NCBI RefSeq assembly: GCF_900100015.1
Contig: NZ_FNDD01000004.1
Span: forward strand, 124,001 to 188,000
Origin: Vibrio xiamenensis
GTDB taxonomy: Bacteria > Pseudomonadota > Gammaproteobacteria > Enterobacterales > Vibrionaceae
Length of the DNA stretch: 64,000 bases
Direction: 5' to 3'
Positions 1-8,637 of the stretch are shown here, piece after piece. Within the stretch, counting starts at the first letter, position 1; each line of letters starts with the position of its first letter. The notes beneath the pieces are model-generated. The model did not search any database. It was given only the letters and a program-made list of their open reading frames with translations, and was not told the origin of the DNA. Both the position numbers and the translations under genes were made by a program.

Positions 1-261
1 CGCTTCTCTTTTGTGAATCAATACAACACGTTAGAAGAGAGCCTACTGTATATTTTTAACCCGCTGGAGCTCAGAGACAGTACCTACGGCATGTTGTGTG
101 GCATATCATCTGCTGACATGCGTCCGTGCGCGTTTAAATGTTTGGTGTCGCTAACCAGCCACCCCTACTCAGATGAGCTTAAAGAGCAGCTGCGCCTGAC
201 CAAAGATGAACTCAAAGAGTCAAAGAAACTGAATATGTTGGTGATTGATAATGTGCTGTGA
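1..261 (+). CDS. 3' part of an unrecognised gene
   Basis: The reading frame is already open at the first base and ends with TGA at 259-261, so this is the C-terminal ~86 residues of a gene that begins before the window. The visible part is soluble-looking, with a Cys-containing stretch near the middle and a charged Lys/Glu-rich segment near the end. No family is recognised. A GTG at 13 could be a start but has no convincing ribosome binding site, and the upstream frame remains open. Confidence 0.5.
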   Translation, partial: RFSFVNQYNTLEESLLYIFNPLELRDSTYGMLCGISSADMRPCAFKCLVSLTSHPYSDELKEQLRLTKDELKESKKLNMLVIDNVL

Positions 262-329
262 CCAACACAGCTTAAGGTTAATGCCAACCTAAGCCGTGTG
301 GTCAACTATATAAAATCGTAACAACGCAA

Positions 330-1706
330 TTAGGCGACAGCCTGCTCGGTCGCTTGGTTGTGCTTAGTGCCAAGAAAAGCTAAACACAGAGCCGCAACCA
401 ATGAACAAAGCCCCATCAAAAGCGCCACATACGCGAGTACGGATGCCAACTCGTCGCCACGCTCAAAGCCTTGTTGCATTAAAATACCCGCAAGCCATGG
501 CGATACAATCGCCCCGGCGCGCCCCATTCCAATCACAAACCCGGTACCAGTGGCGCGCACATGGGTGGGAAACACCACTGCCATTAAGGTGTAAATGCCC
601 GATACTCCCGCATTCGCGAAAAAGCCCGCTGCGGCGGCCAGAGAGCTGAGCTCGGCAAGTTGCGGCTTAGATTGACCAAACAGCGCCACCGCAAGCGAGG
701 TCAGAACTAAAATTACCATCGTCAGAGGTTTGAGACCAATGCGGCGACTGAGAAAGCCAAAACTCAACCCGCCTAATACGCCACCCACGTTGACCCAAAA
801 TAACACGCCCGCCGCCGATGCTGCACCAATGCCCATCTGCACCACGATTGCCGGTGTCCATTTGAGAATGTAATAGAAGGTTAGCATTTGGAATAAGTAA
901 GCCAGCGTCATCAAAAGTGTTGCCGCTAAAAGCGCCGGGCTAAAAATATCCAAAATCGAGCTTTTGGCTTGCAAGCGGTTAGCGTTTAAGGCCCGAGTGA
1001 TAGGCAGTGAAGCCACACCAGTATGACCGAGCTTTTTAAGCGCATGATTGACCCGCGCTAAGGCATTTTGGGGCTGCACACGAGTGAGCCAATGCACCGA
1101 TTCTGGCAGCAATAACCAAGTGATGGGAAACAGCGCGACCGACAGCCACGCGCCAACGATGAACATATCGCGCCAGCTCGCTCCTTGAGCGCCGAGGATT
1201 GCATGCCCTATCGCGCCGCAAGCAATACCGCCAAGGGGATAGCCAATCACCATCAGTGAAATGCACAATCCGCGCTGCTTGTGGTTAGAAAATTCCGCCA
1301 CTACCGCATTGGTTGAAGACAGCAAACCGCCAATTCCCAGCCCTGTGTAGATGCGCACCGCGCTGAGCGTTTCAATGCTACTAGCCAAACTTGCCGCCCA
1401 CATTCCCGATGCCATGACCAGCAAACAGCTGAGTAACATAACGCGCCGCCCCAGTTTGTCAGCAATGCCGCCGAGCACAATCGAGCCGATGGCCATGCCA
1501 ATCAGTTCCATCGACAGCACTAAACCAAGCTCGGCGCGATCTAAGCCAAACTCCGCCATGATCCCAGAGCCCGACACTGCAATGGCTAACACGTCAAAGC
1601 CATCCACAGCGCTGAAAAGCACCGTCAAAGCTACAATCAATACTTGGATACGCGTCATCGGTTGTTCATCGATAAACTTGCGCGGGTCAATAACACTCGC
1701 CGTCAT
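330..1706 (-). CDS. MFS transporter, aromatic acid:H+ symporter-like
   Basis: A 458-residue inner-membrane protein with about 12 hydrophobic segments and major facilitator signatures. An acidic DGFD motif lies in the first membrane segment, and the loop between segments 2 and 3 has the form GxxADKLGRR. The DGFD motif is typical of the aromatic acid:H+ symporter branch (BenK/PcaK/MhpT group), which imports benzoate- or hydroxybenzoate-type substrates; the actual substrate is unknown. ATG at 1706 is preferred over an in-frame TTG at 1718 because GAGAG lies about six bases before it. No catabolic genes lie beside it. It precedes, on the same strand, nothing obviously related. The family call is good and the substrate is inference. 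Confidence 0.85.
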   Translation of the reverse strand: MTASVIDPRKFIDEQPMTRIQVLIVALTVLFSAVDGFDVLAIAVSGSGIMAEFGLDRAELGLVLSMELIGMAIGSIVLGGIADKLGRRVMLLSCLLVMASGMWAASLASSIETLSAVRIYTGLGIGGLLSSTNAVVAEFSNHKQRGLCISLMVIGYPLGGIACGAIGHAILGAQGASWRDMFIVGAWLSVALFPITWLLLPESVHWLTRVQPQNALARVNHALKKLGHTGVASLPITRALNANRLQAKSSILDIFSPALLAATLLMTLAYLFQMLTFYYILKWTPAIVVQMGIGAASAAGVLFWVNVGGVLGGLSFGFLSRRIGLKPLTMVILVLTSLAVALFGQSKPQLAELSSLAAAAGFFANAGVSGIYTLMAVVFPTHVRATGTGFVIGMGRAGAIVSPWLAGILMQQGFERGDELASVLAYVALLMGLCSLVAALCLAFLGTKHNQATEQAVA

Positions 1707-1823
1707 GGTTACTCTCAATTAAAAACGTCTAGATGGCTAAATCATCTAGAGTTCTCAGCATGAGAGCAACTCAAGTTTGCTCATAGCGATCATGAATGAA
1801 ATTCAAGATAAGGTATAAAAGTG

Positions 1824-3107
1824 TTAGCTGAGCTCAATTCCCTTATCAGACTGAGCTGGCAAAGATTGAGCTGGCGTCAGCGGCGCATGACTGTCGAAAC
1901 GGCGAATCGAGGGCGTCCAACTGGCCAAGAGCGTGGCCACCACCACCGCTGCTGCAGAAACCAACAACACCTGCTGATAACCGAACTTAAGCGCTAAAGG
2001 CCCGGCAGCCAATTCACCAAGTGGAATAGTCACAAACGAGCCGAGCGCATCGTAGGCGTAAACTCGCGCCAGTTTGTGAGCTGGAATATGGGTTTGCAGC
2101 GCGTGTGACCACACCACGCCAAACACCCCAAAACACAGCCCGGCGATAAAAAACGCTGCCATCAAGGAATAAGGCGAAGCTTGCAGGCCGAGCAAAGCCA
2201 TGGGCGGCGCGCAAAATACAATGCTGAGCACCCCGATCCATAAATCACGTTTTGGACGCCAACGCAGCGCGGCAAACGAACCAACCATCAAACCTAAGCT
2301 TTGCGCGGCGACAATAATCCCCCAATTGGCGCGGCCAAAAGTGTCGTCTGCCACCACTGGCCCCAGAATCATCATCACGCCACTAAACGCGGCGTTCACG
2401 ATGGCAAATTGCACCACCACCGCCCATACCCAAGAGCGAGTGATAAACTCACGCCAACCTTCGCGCAGGTCATCAATAATATTGCTCGCCGCCGCCAGTT
2501 GCGAAGGACCGACGGTGCGAATCATTTGATAAAGCGGCGCAGCAATCGCAAAACCGAGAGCATCAATCACTAGCCCCCACCCCGGCCCGACTGCGCTGGT
2601 GAGCAGTCCGCCCAGCGACGCGCCCAAAATCGAGCCGCCATACACACCCGACTGAATATAGGCGTTGGCTTCTCGCAGTTTATTCTCTGGCACGGTTTGC
2701 GGCACTAATGCCGATGAGGCTGGCAATGCCATACCAGCCGCCGCGCCATTGACCGCGCCAAGCACAGCTAATGAGACAATCGACGCGCTGCCACCCAGCA
2801 CTAACCATGCAACCGCGCCTTGCGATAACGCCGCCACCAGCGAGGACAAAAACAACACTGCACTGCGCGAATAGCGATCCGCCAACACACCGCCAAGCAA
2901 TAGGAAAATCACATTAAATAGCGAGCGCACCGCTACCACTATGCCTAAATCAGCGGCGCTGCCGCCCATATCCAGCACCGCAAACGCCAACGCAATTGGG
3001 GCGATACCGTTACCAAGCACGGTTAACAGACGAGCAAAAAACAGATTACGAAACGCGCTGAGTTTAAACACGCTACCGTGGGCAAAATGGGCTGGTGATG
3101 AATTCAC
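1824..3107 (-). CDS. MFS transporter, EntS-like exporter family
   Basis: A 427-residue membrane protein with about 12 predicted transmembrane segments. Segment 1 begins after a short FRNLFFARLL stretch, and loop 2-3 reads GGVLADRYSR, the layout of the MFS_3 family that includes the enterobactin exporter EntS and macrolide efflux proteins. The start codon is GTG at 3107; no better ATG is in frame. It lies downstream of, and in the same orientation as, no related gene, and 118 bp separate it from the next MFS gene. A siderophore or drug is possible as substrate, but nothing in the sequence decides. Confidence 0.8.
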   Translation of the reverse strand: MNSSPAHFAHGSVFKLSAFRNLFFARLLTVLGNGIAPIALAFAVLDMGGSAADLGIVVAVRSLFNVIFLLLGGVLADRYSRSAVLFLSSLVAALSQGAVAWLVLGGSASIVSLAVLGAVNGAAAGMALPASSALVPQTVPENKLREANAYIQSGVYGGSILGASLGGLLTSAVGPGWGLVIDALGFAIAAPLYQMIRTVGPSQLAAASNIIDDLREGWREFITRSWVWAVVVQFAIVNAAFSGVMMILGPVVADDTFGRANWGIIVAAQSLGLMVGSFAALRWRPKRDLWIGVLSIVFCAPPMALLGLQASPYSLMAAFFIAGLCFGVFGVVWSHALQTHIPAHKLARVYAYDALGSFVTIPLGELAAGPLALKFGYQQVLLVSAAAVVVATLLASWTPSIRRFDSHAPLTPAQSLPAQSDKGIELS

Positions 3108-3595
3108 AATGATGTGACCTGTTAAATAGGAATGAAAACGCTTGGCGAATCAGAGACTCCACCAAAAGCAGCGACGCGCAATTATGTGGCGCGATGCACG
3201 CTTAATCAATACCCGTATACCAAGCAAAAGTCACAACCATCGACGTTTGTTGCGCTAAGACAAATTTACGCCATTTTTCGGCTTAGAAATGCAGAGCGTT
3301 ATTGAACGGACTTAAATTTAAACGCTAGATCTTGAGCTATAAAACACATTGCATCTTAAAGGTGGACTGAATATTTCCCTATCGCCAATAATATTCGCGC
3401 TGTTTAATTCATTCCGAGAAGCATGTGTTCTCGATGTGAATCGTATTCCAAACCATAAACCATCATATTTAGGGTAATACATCAATTTCTTGGAAGCATT
3501 CTAAAACTTGGATTCCTATTGCTTGTCAATGCAAATAATAGCTGTTAGAGATATCGAAAACCTATTGCCATAACGATATTTATTAATCGTATTTC
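3108..3595. other. intergenic region before the ynb-like operon
   Basis: This 488-bp non-coding stretch separates the leftward MFS gene from the rightward CDP-alcohol phosphatidyltransferase gene. It is AT-rich, with a few short AT palindromes. It must hold divergent promoters, but no clear -35/-10 pair, operator or terminator could be assigned with confidence. Confidence 0.5.
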
Positions 3596-4183
3596 ATGAG
3601 CGTATATTTATTAAAGTCGCGTTTTCAATCCTTACTCAGACCGATAGTAAAACGTTTTTATCATTGGGGAATGACCGCCAATCAAATTACTTGTGTTGCG
3701 GCTTTCCTTACCATAACAAGCGCTTATCTGCTCTGGTCATTCGGCCCTAGTTTATACTGGTTAGCCTGGCCGGCGATATTGCTGATTCGTATGGCGATGA
3801 ATGCAATAGATGGCATGTTAGCGAGAGAACACAATCAAGCCTCTAATTTAGGGTTTATTTTAAATGAGCTGTGCGACTTATTATCCGATGGCGCGGTATA
3901 TATTTCGTTTCTTGCCTGCTCAGCGTTTAATCCCTATTTACTGATTAGCATCGTGTTATTTTCTTGGCTAAGTGAATTTGTTGCGCTCCTCGCACTTCAT
4001 ATCACAGGGCAACGTGCTAATCATGGCCCAATGGGCAAAAGCGACCGTGCTTTGGTTTTCTCTTTATTGGCCATTTGGGTTGCCATTGGCCAGCCGCAAT
4101 ATTGGTTGGTCAGCATGATTCAATGGCTGCTGATCGCTCTCTTGTTTGTGACCATCTACCGACGCATAAACACCACTTTATAG
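3596..4183 (+). CDS. ynbA: CDP-alcohol phosphatidyltransferase, YnbA-like
   Basis: A 195-residue integral membrane enzyme of the CDP-alcohol phosphatidyltransferase family, which joins a CDP-activated lipid to an alcohol. The signature region (residues ~67-96) reads NAIDGMLARE then GFILNELCDLLSD. Compared with the usual DxxDGxxARx8GxxxDxxxD, the first Asp is Asn and the third is Asn. From memory, E. coli YnbA has the same replacements, so they appear to be subfamily traits rather than decay. It is the first gene of a tight four-gene operon; its stop codon overlaps the AGGA binding site of the next gene. The lipid product is unknown. Confidence 0.85.
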   Translation: MSVYLLKSRFQSLLRPIVKRFYHWGMTANQITCVAAFLTITSAYLLWSFGPSLYWLAWPAILLIRMAMNAIDGMLAREHNQASNLGFILNELCDLLSDGAVYISFLACSAFNPYLLISIVLFSWLSEFVALLALHITGQRANHGPMGKSDRALVFSLLAIWVAIGQPQYWLVSMIQWLLIALLFVTIYRRINTTL

Positions 4184-4193
4184 GAACCTATCA

Positions 4194-5888
4194 TTGCAAC
4201 AAGATACTTTTATTGCTGAAGACGACACTCAGATCGTGTTTCGCTACTGGCATGCAACTCAACCATTAAATCGAGTCATTATATTGTTGCACCGCGGACA
4301 TGAGCACTCTGGACGGATGCAAGAACTCGCCGAGTTTTTTTGTCGTCAGGGTTATCATGTCTACGCTTGGGATGCGCGCGGTAATGGGTTGTCCGGCGGT
4401 GAGCGCGACGCAGCCAGCAGCTTTAATGTCTTCGCTCGAGATCTCGATCAATTTGTCAACTTAGTCAGCCAGCAATCCGGTGTTGCGATCCACAATATGT
4501 TTGTGGTTGCTAGTAGCATGGGCGCGGTTATCGCAGCCAGTTGGTTGCACGATCATGCGCCCAAAATTCGCGGAGTCATACTGGCAACAGCCGCTTTTGA
4601 AATTCAGCTGTATGTTCCCTTTGCGACCCCGCTTCTCAAATTGGCGCGCCGTTTTGGTTGGATGCCAAGGGTCAGCAGTTACGTCAAATCAAAAGTGCTC
4701 ACCCATGATCGCATGCAACAAAAGCTATATAACCATGACCCATTGATTTCCGGCGGTATTTCAACCGACTTACTGCTCGATACTCTGTACACTGGCCAAA
4801 GACTGATTGCCAACGCTGGCGCTATCGATACTCCGATGTTGGTGCTATGCGCGGGTAAGGATTGGGTAGTCAAGCGATCATCCCAACGTAAATTCTTTCA
4901 GCGCCTGACCTCAAACTGGAAAGAATGGCGCTACTATCCCGACTGTTATCACGCACTGTTTCACGAAGACTCACGACAAATCGTGTTTCGAGACTGCCTC
5001 GATTTTATCGATCGTGTGTTTAGCGCCAAGCCTCAAAATACCGATTATCAGCAAGCCCACCAACGCGGCTATAGTCGCGACACTTATGACGCGCTGCGAT
5101 TGCCATCGCTCAATCCCGTTTTCCCGCTGACAAAATGGGCAATGGCGACATTAGGCCAACACAGTGATGGGATTAAACTTGCTCATCAGTGCGGTTTTGA
5201 TTCGGGGCGCAGCCTGGATTATGTGTACGAAAATCAGCCTCGCGGTCGCAATGCTCTGGGACGCATTATCGATAGCATTTATTTGAACAGCCCTGGCTGG
5301 GCGGGCATTCGACGCCGAAAGGACTTGATTGATCAGTTGTTAGAACAGCAATTGGAACGCATCAAAGACAACGGCAATATATTGGATATCGCCGCTGGCA
5401 ACGGCCGCTATCTACTACCGCCTTTGACCCGTTATCCGAATGTTCAAGCCGAACTTCGCGACTATGACGCTAATAACGTCAAACTGATTCGTCAAAGTGG
5501 AGAAGCGTTACAACTCCAACATCTCGATGTCGTCCAAGCTGACGCTTTTGCTCCTCAAAGTTATGCGGTTGAAAACAAGTTTGACGTGGCGATCATCTCG
5601 GGGTTATTTGAATTGTTTGGCGACAATCCAACCATTCAAGTCGCATTAGATGGCGTAGCGAAACAGCTAAAGCCCGGCGGTATCTTGATCTACACCAACC
5701 AAGCTTGGCATCCACAACAAGAATTCATCGCGCGAACCTTAACCAATCATCAGGGTGAACCCTGGGTCATGCGCTGCCGCTCTCAAGCGGAAATGGATCA
5801 ATTGGTCAGCCTAAGTGGATTGAAAAAAATCCAAACCCAAGTTGAAGACGCTGGCATCTTTTCAGTATCTGTGGCGGTCAAACCCTAA
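4194..5888 (+). CDS. ynbC: alpha/beta hydrolase-methyltransferase fusion, YnbC-like
   Basis: A 564-residue two-domain protein. Residues ~1-280 form a serine hydrolase of the monoglyceride-lipase type, with LLHRGHEHSGR near residue 30, nucleophile elbow ASSMGA near 105 (the first Gly of GxSxG is Ala), Asp in AGKDWVV and His in CYHALF. Residues ~330-564 form a class I SAM-dependent methyltransferase with motif I ILDIAAGNGRYL near 400. The start is TTG at 4194, placed nine bases after AGGA; no ATG fits better. This domain pair matches E. coli YnbC. It overlaps the next gene by one base (TAATG), so the two are translationally coupled. Probable role: lipid deacylation and headgroup or chain methylation (inference). 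Confidence 0.85.
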   Translation: MQQDTFIAEDDTQIVFRYWHATQPLNRVIILLHRGHEHSGRMQELAEFFCRQGYHVYAWDARGNGLSGGERDAASSFNVFARDLDQFVNLVSQQSGVAIHNMFVVASSMGAVIAASWLHDHAPKIRGVILATAAFEIQLYVPFATPLLKLARRFGWMPRVSSYVKSKVLTHDRMQQKLYNHDPLISGGISTDLLLDTLYTGQRLIANAGAIDTPMLVLCAGKDWVVKRSSQRKFFQRLTSNWKEWRYYPDCYHALFHEDSRQIVFRDCLDFIDRVFSAKPQNTDYQQAHQRGYSRDTYDALRLPSLNPVFPLTKWAMATLGQHSDGIKLAHQCGFDSGRSLDYVYENQPRGRNALGRIIDSIYLNSPGWAGIRRRKDLIDQLLEQQLERIKDNGNILDIAAGNGRYLLPPLTRYPNVQAELRDYDANNVKLIRQSGEALQLQHLDVVQADAFAPQSYAVENKFDVAIISGLFELFGDNPTIQVALDGVAKQLKPGGILIYTNQAWHPQQEFIARTLTNHQGEPWVMRCRSQAEMDQLVSLSGLKKIQTQVEDAGIFSVSVAVKP

Positions 5889-7003
5889 TGGATAACGCGG
5901 CGAGCACCACTAAGCCGTTTCGCCATGCCATGGTATTTTCCGGCGGTGGATTTCGCTTTGGTTATTATCTTGGCATGCACGCCGCCGCCAGTGAATGCGG
6001 GCGTCAGCCCGATGCGATTTTTGCCGCTTGTGGCGGCGCGATTGCCGCGGGCATTGTTGCATGTTTTCAAGACGATGAAAGCCGTAAACAGGTGCTTGTC
6101 AGTCAAGAAATGTATCGCATGTATCGAAGAATTCAGGTGCAAAGTCAGGTGCGATTATGGCGAACATTAACAGCCGCCATAGGGCGTTTTTGCTCAACCT
6201 CCATCCCTCGCTCGGCGGCTAACCTTGCCCAGTTCGCGCTGTTTAATGTTGAAGATGAAAACGACACGCCGCTATTTCCGTTTCGAGGCGATTACGCCGG
6301 TGAGCCACACATTGCCATCATCGCAGCAAAGGTGTTAGCTTCAAGTCAAACCGGCAAGGCGCAAACTCATGCGCCATCCTTTGCTGAAGCAATATTATGC
6401 AGCCCCAAATTAGCCATGGCGCTTGGCAGCTTTCCCTATCAGCCGCCATCACCACGAATCAGCGAAACGCTACAGTTAGAGACATCAATTCCGCTGGCAA
6501 CGGCAATTCGAATCTCGATTGGTGATATTGGCTATCTTGCGCCATTTACCCACCACCACACATCGTATATTGGCGGAATGCTCAATTTGATTCCACACCA
6601 ATACGCGCGCCATTGCGCCAAGCAAATTACGCTGGAATTAAAGCAGCCGTTTTCACCCTTCACTGCCGTGCCGGTGTTCAAGAAATATCTTGGTTTTGAT
6701 CCTAATCGGCGCCTGCGAGAGTGGCATGATAGCGCTGTCGATAACTGGTGTGATACCAGTGATAGTCACCGTGTGCTCAAAGATGATCAGATCAGGAAAA
6801 AACTTGCATGGCGGGCGAACCGTTTGATGGTTGAAGCGCCGCCAAGCTACGATGCATTTCAAAAAATGATGCTCGCGCAGTGGCAATATGGCTATCAGCG
6901 CGGTTTGGCGTGTTATCGCTCGCCTAAGAATATTCGAACGAGAATGCGCAATGCCAATCGGCTCAATACATCCGCTCAATTTCGCCAATTGATGGAGCGC
7001 TAA
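5888..7003 (+). CDS. patatin-like protein with altered active site
   Basis: A 371-residue protein with the patatin phospholipase layout: a glycine-rich FSGGGFRFGYYLG loop at residues ~17-28, then DAIFAACGGAIAAG where active patatins have GTSAGA, and SYIGGMLNLIP where they have DGGxxxNxP. The catalytic Ser is therefore Cys (about residue 44) and the catalytic Asp is Ile. The oxyanion loop and the overall spacing are kept. It could be a non-catalytic lipid-binding protein, or use Cys as nucleophile. It is coupled by TAATG overlaps on both sides to the hydrolase-methyltransferase and SDR genes. E. coli ynbABCD has no counterpart, so it is an added member of the locus. Confidence 0.75.
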   Translation: MDNAASTTKPFRHAMVFSGGGFRFGYYLGMHAAASECGRQPDAIFAACGGAIAAGIVACFQDDESRKQVLVSQEMYRMYRRIQVQSQVRLWRTLTAAIGRFCSTSIPRSAANLAQFALFNVEDENDTPLFPFRGDYAGEPHIAIIAAKVLASSQTGKAQTHAPSFAEAILCSPKLAMALGSFPYQPPSPRISETLQLETSIPLATAIRISIGDIGYLAPFTHHHTSYIGGMLNLIPHQYARHCAKQITLELKQPFSPFTAVPVFKKYLGFDPNRRLREWHDSAVDNWCDTSDSHRVLKDDQIRKKLAWRANRLMVEAPPSYDAFQKMMLAQWQYGYQRGLACYRSPKNIRTRMRNANRLNTSAQFRQLMER

Positions 7004-7767
7004 TGGACAATCCAAATACGCTCAAAACAAAGCGAGTATTGATTATTGGTGGTACACGAGGATTGGGCCTAGCGCTTGCCCAACACTATTTAGCGATTGG
7101 CTGCCAGGTCACCATTTTGGGCCGAGATGTCAGTCAAATTCCCACCTCGATACACATCGATTACCCACATGTGACCTGCGCGAGCGTGGATGTCGGTGAC
7201 CAAATGGCTTTGGCGGAATTTTTCTCATCCTTAGAAGAGGTCCCCGAACTCTGCATTTATAACGCCGGCTACTATTTTAATCAGCGTAAACAGCGGTTAA
7301 CCCTAGCGGAAACCAAGCAGATGTTGGCGGTCAACAAATTCGGCTTTGACGATTGCTTTCGCATTGTAAGCCAGAAAATGCTCGTTGCTGGTCGTGGACA
7401 CTTAGTCGCCATTGCATCGGTTGCTGGCACCATACGCTCTAAACGCCCTTCGCTATATGCGATGCTCAAAGCGCAAATGATTCACTCCGCACTGGATTAC
7501 CGCGCCACCTTGCAGCCCTTTGGGATCAACGTGACAGTGATTGCTCCTGGGTATATTGACACGCCAAGGTTAAGAGAATTAAACGGCGGCGATGCCACCC
7601 ATAAACCGTTTTTAGTGTCACAGGCAACCGCGGTGGCGGAAATCACTCAGGCAATCGAAACGCAGCGAGCGCTACATATATTCCCTAAGCCAATGAAATA
7701 TATAAGCTACTTACTCAATTTGTTGCCTGTAGGTATCACCGAACAGATTGTTTCAAAACGCAAATAG
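7003..7767 (+). CDS. short-chain dehydrogenase/reductase in the ynb-like operon
   Basis: A 254-residue classical SDR. It has the nucleotide-binding GGTRGLG motif at residues ~17-23, NAG near 88, catalytic Ser in IASVAG near 140 and YAMLK (YxxxK) near 153, followed by APGYIDTPR. The fold uses NAD(P)H to reduce or oxidise a keto/hydroxy group, and in this operon a lipid intermediate is the likely substrate (inference). It is the last gene of the rightward operon. Its start overlaps the stop of the patatin-like gene (TAATG), and its last 15 bases overlap the end of the convergent cytidylyltransferase gene. Confidence 0.85.
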   Translation: MDNPNTLKTKRVLIIGGTRGLGLALAQHYLAIGCQVTILGRDVSQIPTSIHIDYPHVTCASVDVGDQMALAEFFSSLEEVPELCIYNAGYYFNQRKQRLTLAETKQMLAVNKFGFDDCFRIVSQKMLVAGRGHLVAIASVAGTIRSKRPSLYAMLKAQMIHSALDYRATLQPFGINVTVIAPGYIDTPRLRELNGGDATHKPFLVSQATAVAEITQAIETQRALHIFPKPMKYISYLLNLLPVGITEQIVSKRK

Positions 7768-8637
7768 CGCTGGCTCCATCAACTGGTAACTAAACATCCA
7801 CAACACAGGCGCACTGATAAGCAAGCTATCGATGCGATCAAGCAAACCGCCGTGTCCGGGGATCAGCGCTCCCATGTCTTTCACCCCAACTCGCCGCTTG
7901 TATAGCGAGACCAGCAGATCGCCGCAAATCCCGGTGATCGCCAGCAACATACTGACGCTCAACGCAACCATCGGTTCAAGATCAAGCAGATAACCACCGA
8001 CAAAAACGCCCAGCAAACTGCTGGTTAACACCCCACCCAGTGCGCCTTCACGCGTTTTGTTGGGGCTCACGTTTTGCAGCAGCTTAGATTTTCCGCACGA
8101 TTTGCCCCAAAAATACTGACTGACATCATTAATCTGAGTGACGAAAAACAGATAAAGCACCCAACTGATGCCATCTCCTTGCGCATCAAAAGCCAATAAC
8201 TGCGACATTGCGACTATCGAAGCAAATAAACACAGCAATAACGTCATTGATAATTTTTTATTGCCGTGGCGCAGCGATGTTGTGACCGCCAAAGTGAATA
8301 AGAGCGAAGATAGAACCAGCAATGACACCAGCGGACTCACTGACCACAATGCTGCAGATGCGGGCAATAACACCACCCCAATTGCCGCATTCCACTTCGA
8401 TAATGGATGGTGCTGGCTTAATATTTCCAAAGCGCCATAGGCACCAAGCAGCCATATCAATAGCTGAAAGTAGCGCTGTCCGGCAAATGTGACTAACGCC
8501 AGCACGCCGAGCATCCACCACCAAGAGCGAACCCTTAGATAAAAATTACCCTGCTTATTTATCGGGCTTACCAGCAGGCCGCCCATGACCGCGGATAACA
8601 CCAGTAAACAGCCATTGATAAAGACTTGATCAACCAT
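7753..8637 (-). CDS. ynbB: phosphatidate cytidylyltransferase, YnbB-like
   Basis: A 294-residue membrane enzyme of the CdsA family, which makes CDP-diacylglycerol from phosphatidate and CTP. The family signature is complete near the C-terminus: SLYKRR, VKDMG and IPGHGGLLDRIDSL. About eight hydrophobic segments precede it. ATG at 8637 overlaps the stop of the upstream phosphatase gene (stop at 8630-8632), indicating coupled translation; a GTG directly upstream at 8640 is the only alternative. It would supply the activated lipid used by the YnbA-like enzyme encoded in the convergent operon. Confidence 0.88.
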   Translation of the reverse strand: MVDQVFINGCLLVLSAVMGGLLVSPINKQGNFYLRVRSWWWMLGVLALVTFAGQRYFQLLIWLLGAYGALEILSQHHPLSKWNAAIGVVLLPASAALWSVSPLVSLLVLSSLLFTLAVTTSLRHGNKKLSMTLLLCLFASIVAMSQLLAFDAQGDGISWVLYLFFVTQINDVSQYFWGKSCGKSKLLQNVSPNKTREGALGGVLTSSLLGVFVGGYLLDLEPMVALSVSMLLAITGICGDLLVSLYKRRVGVKDMGALIPGHGGLLDRIDSLLISAPVLWMFSYQLMEPALFAF

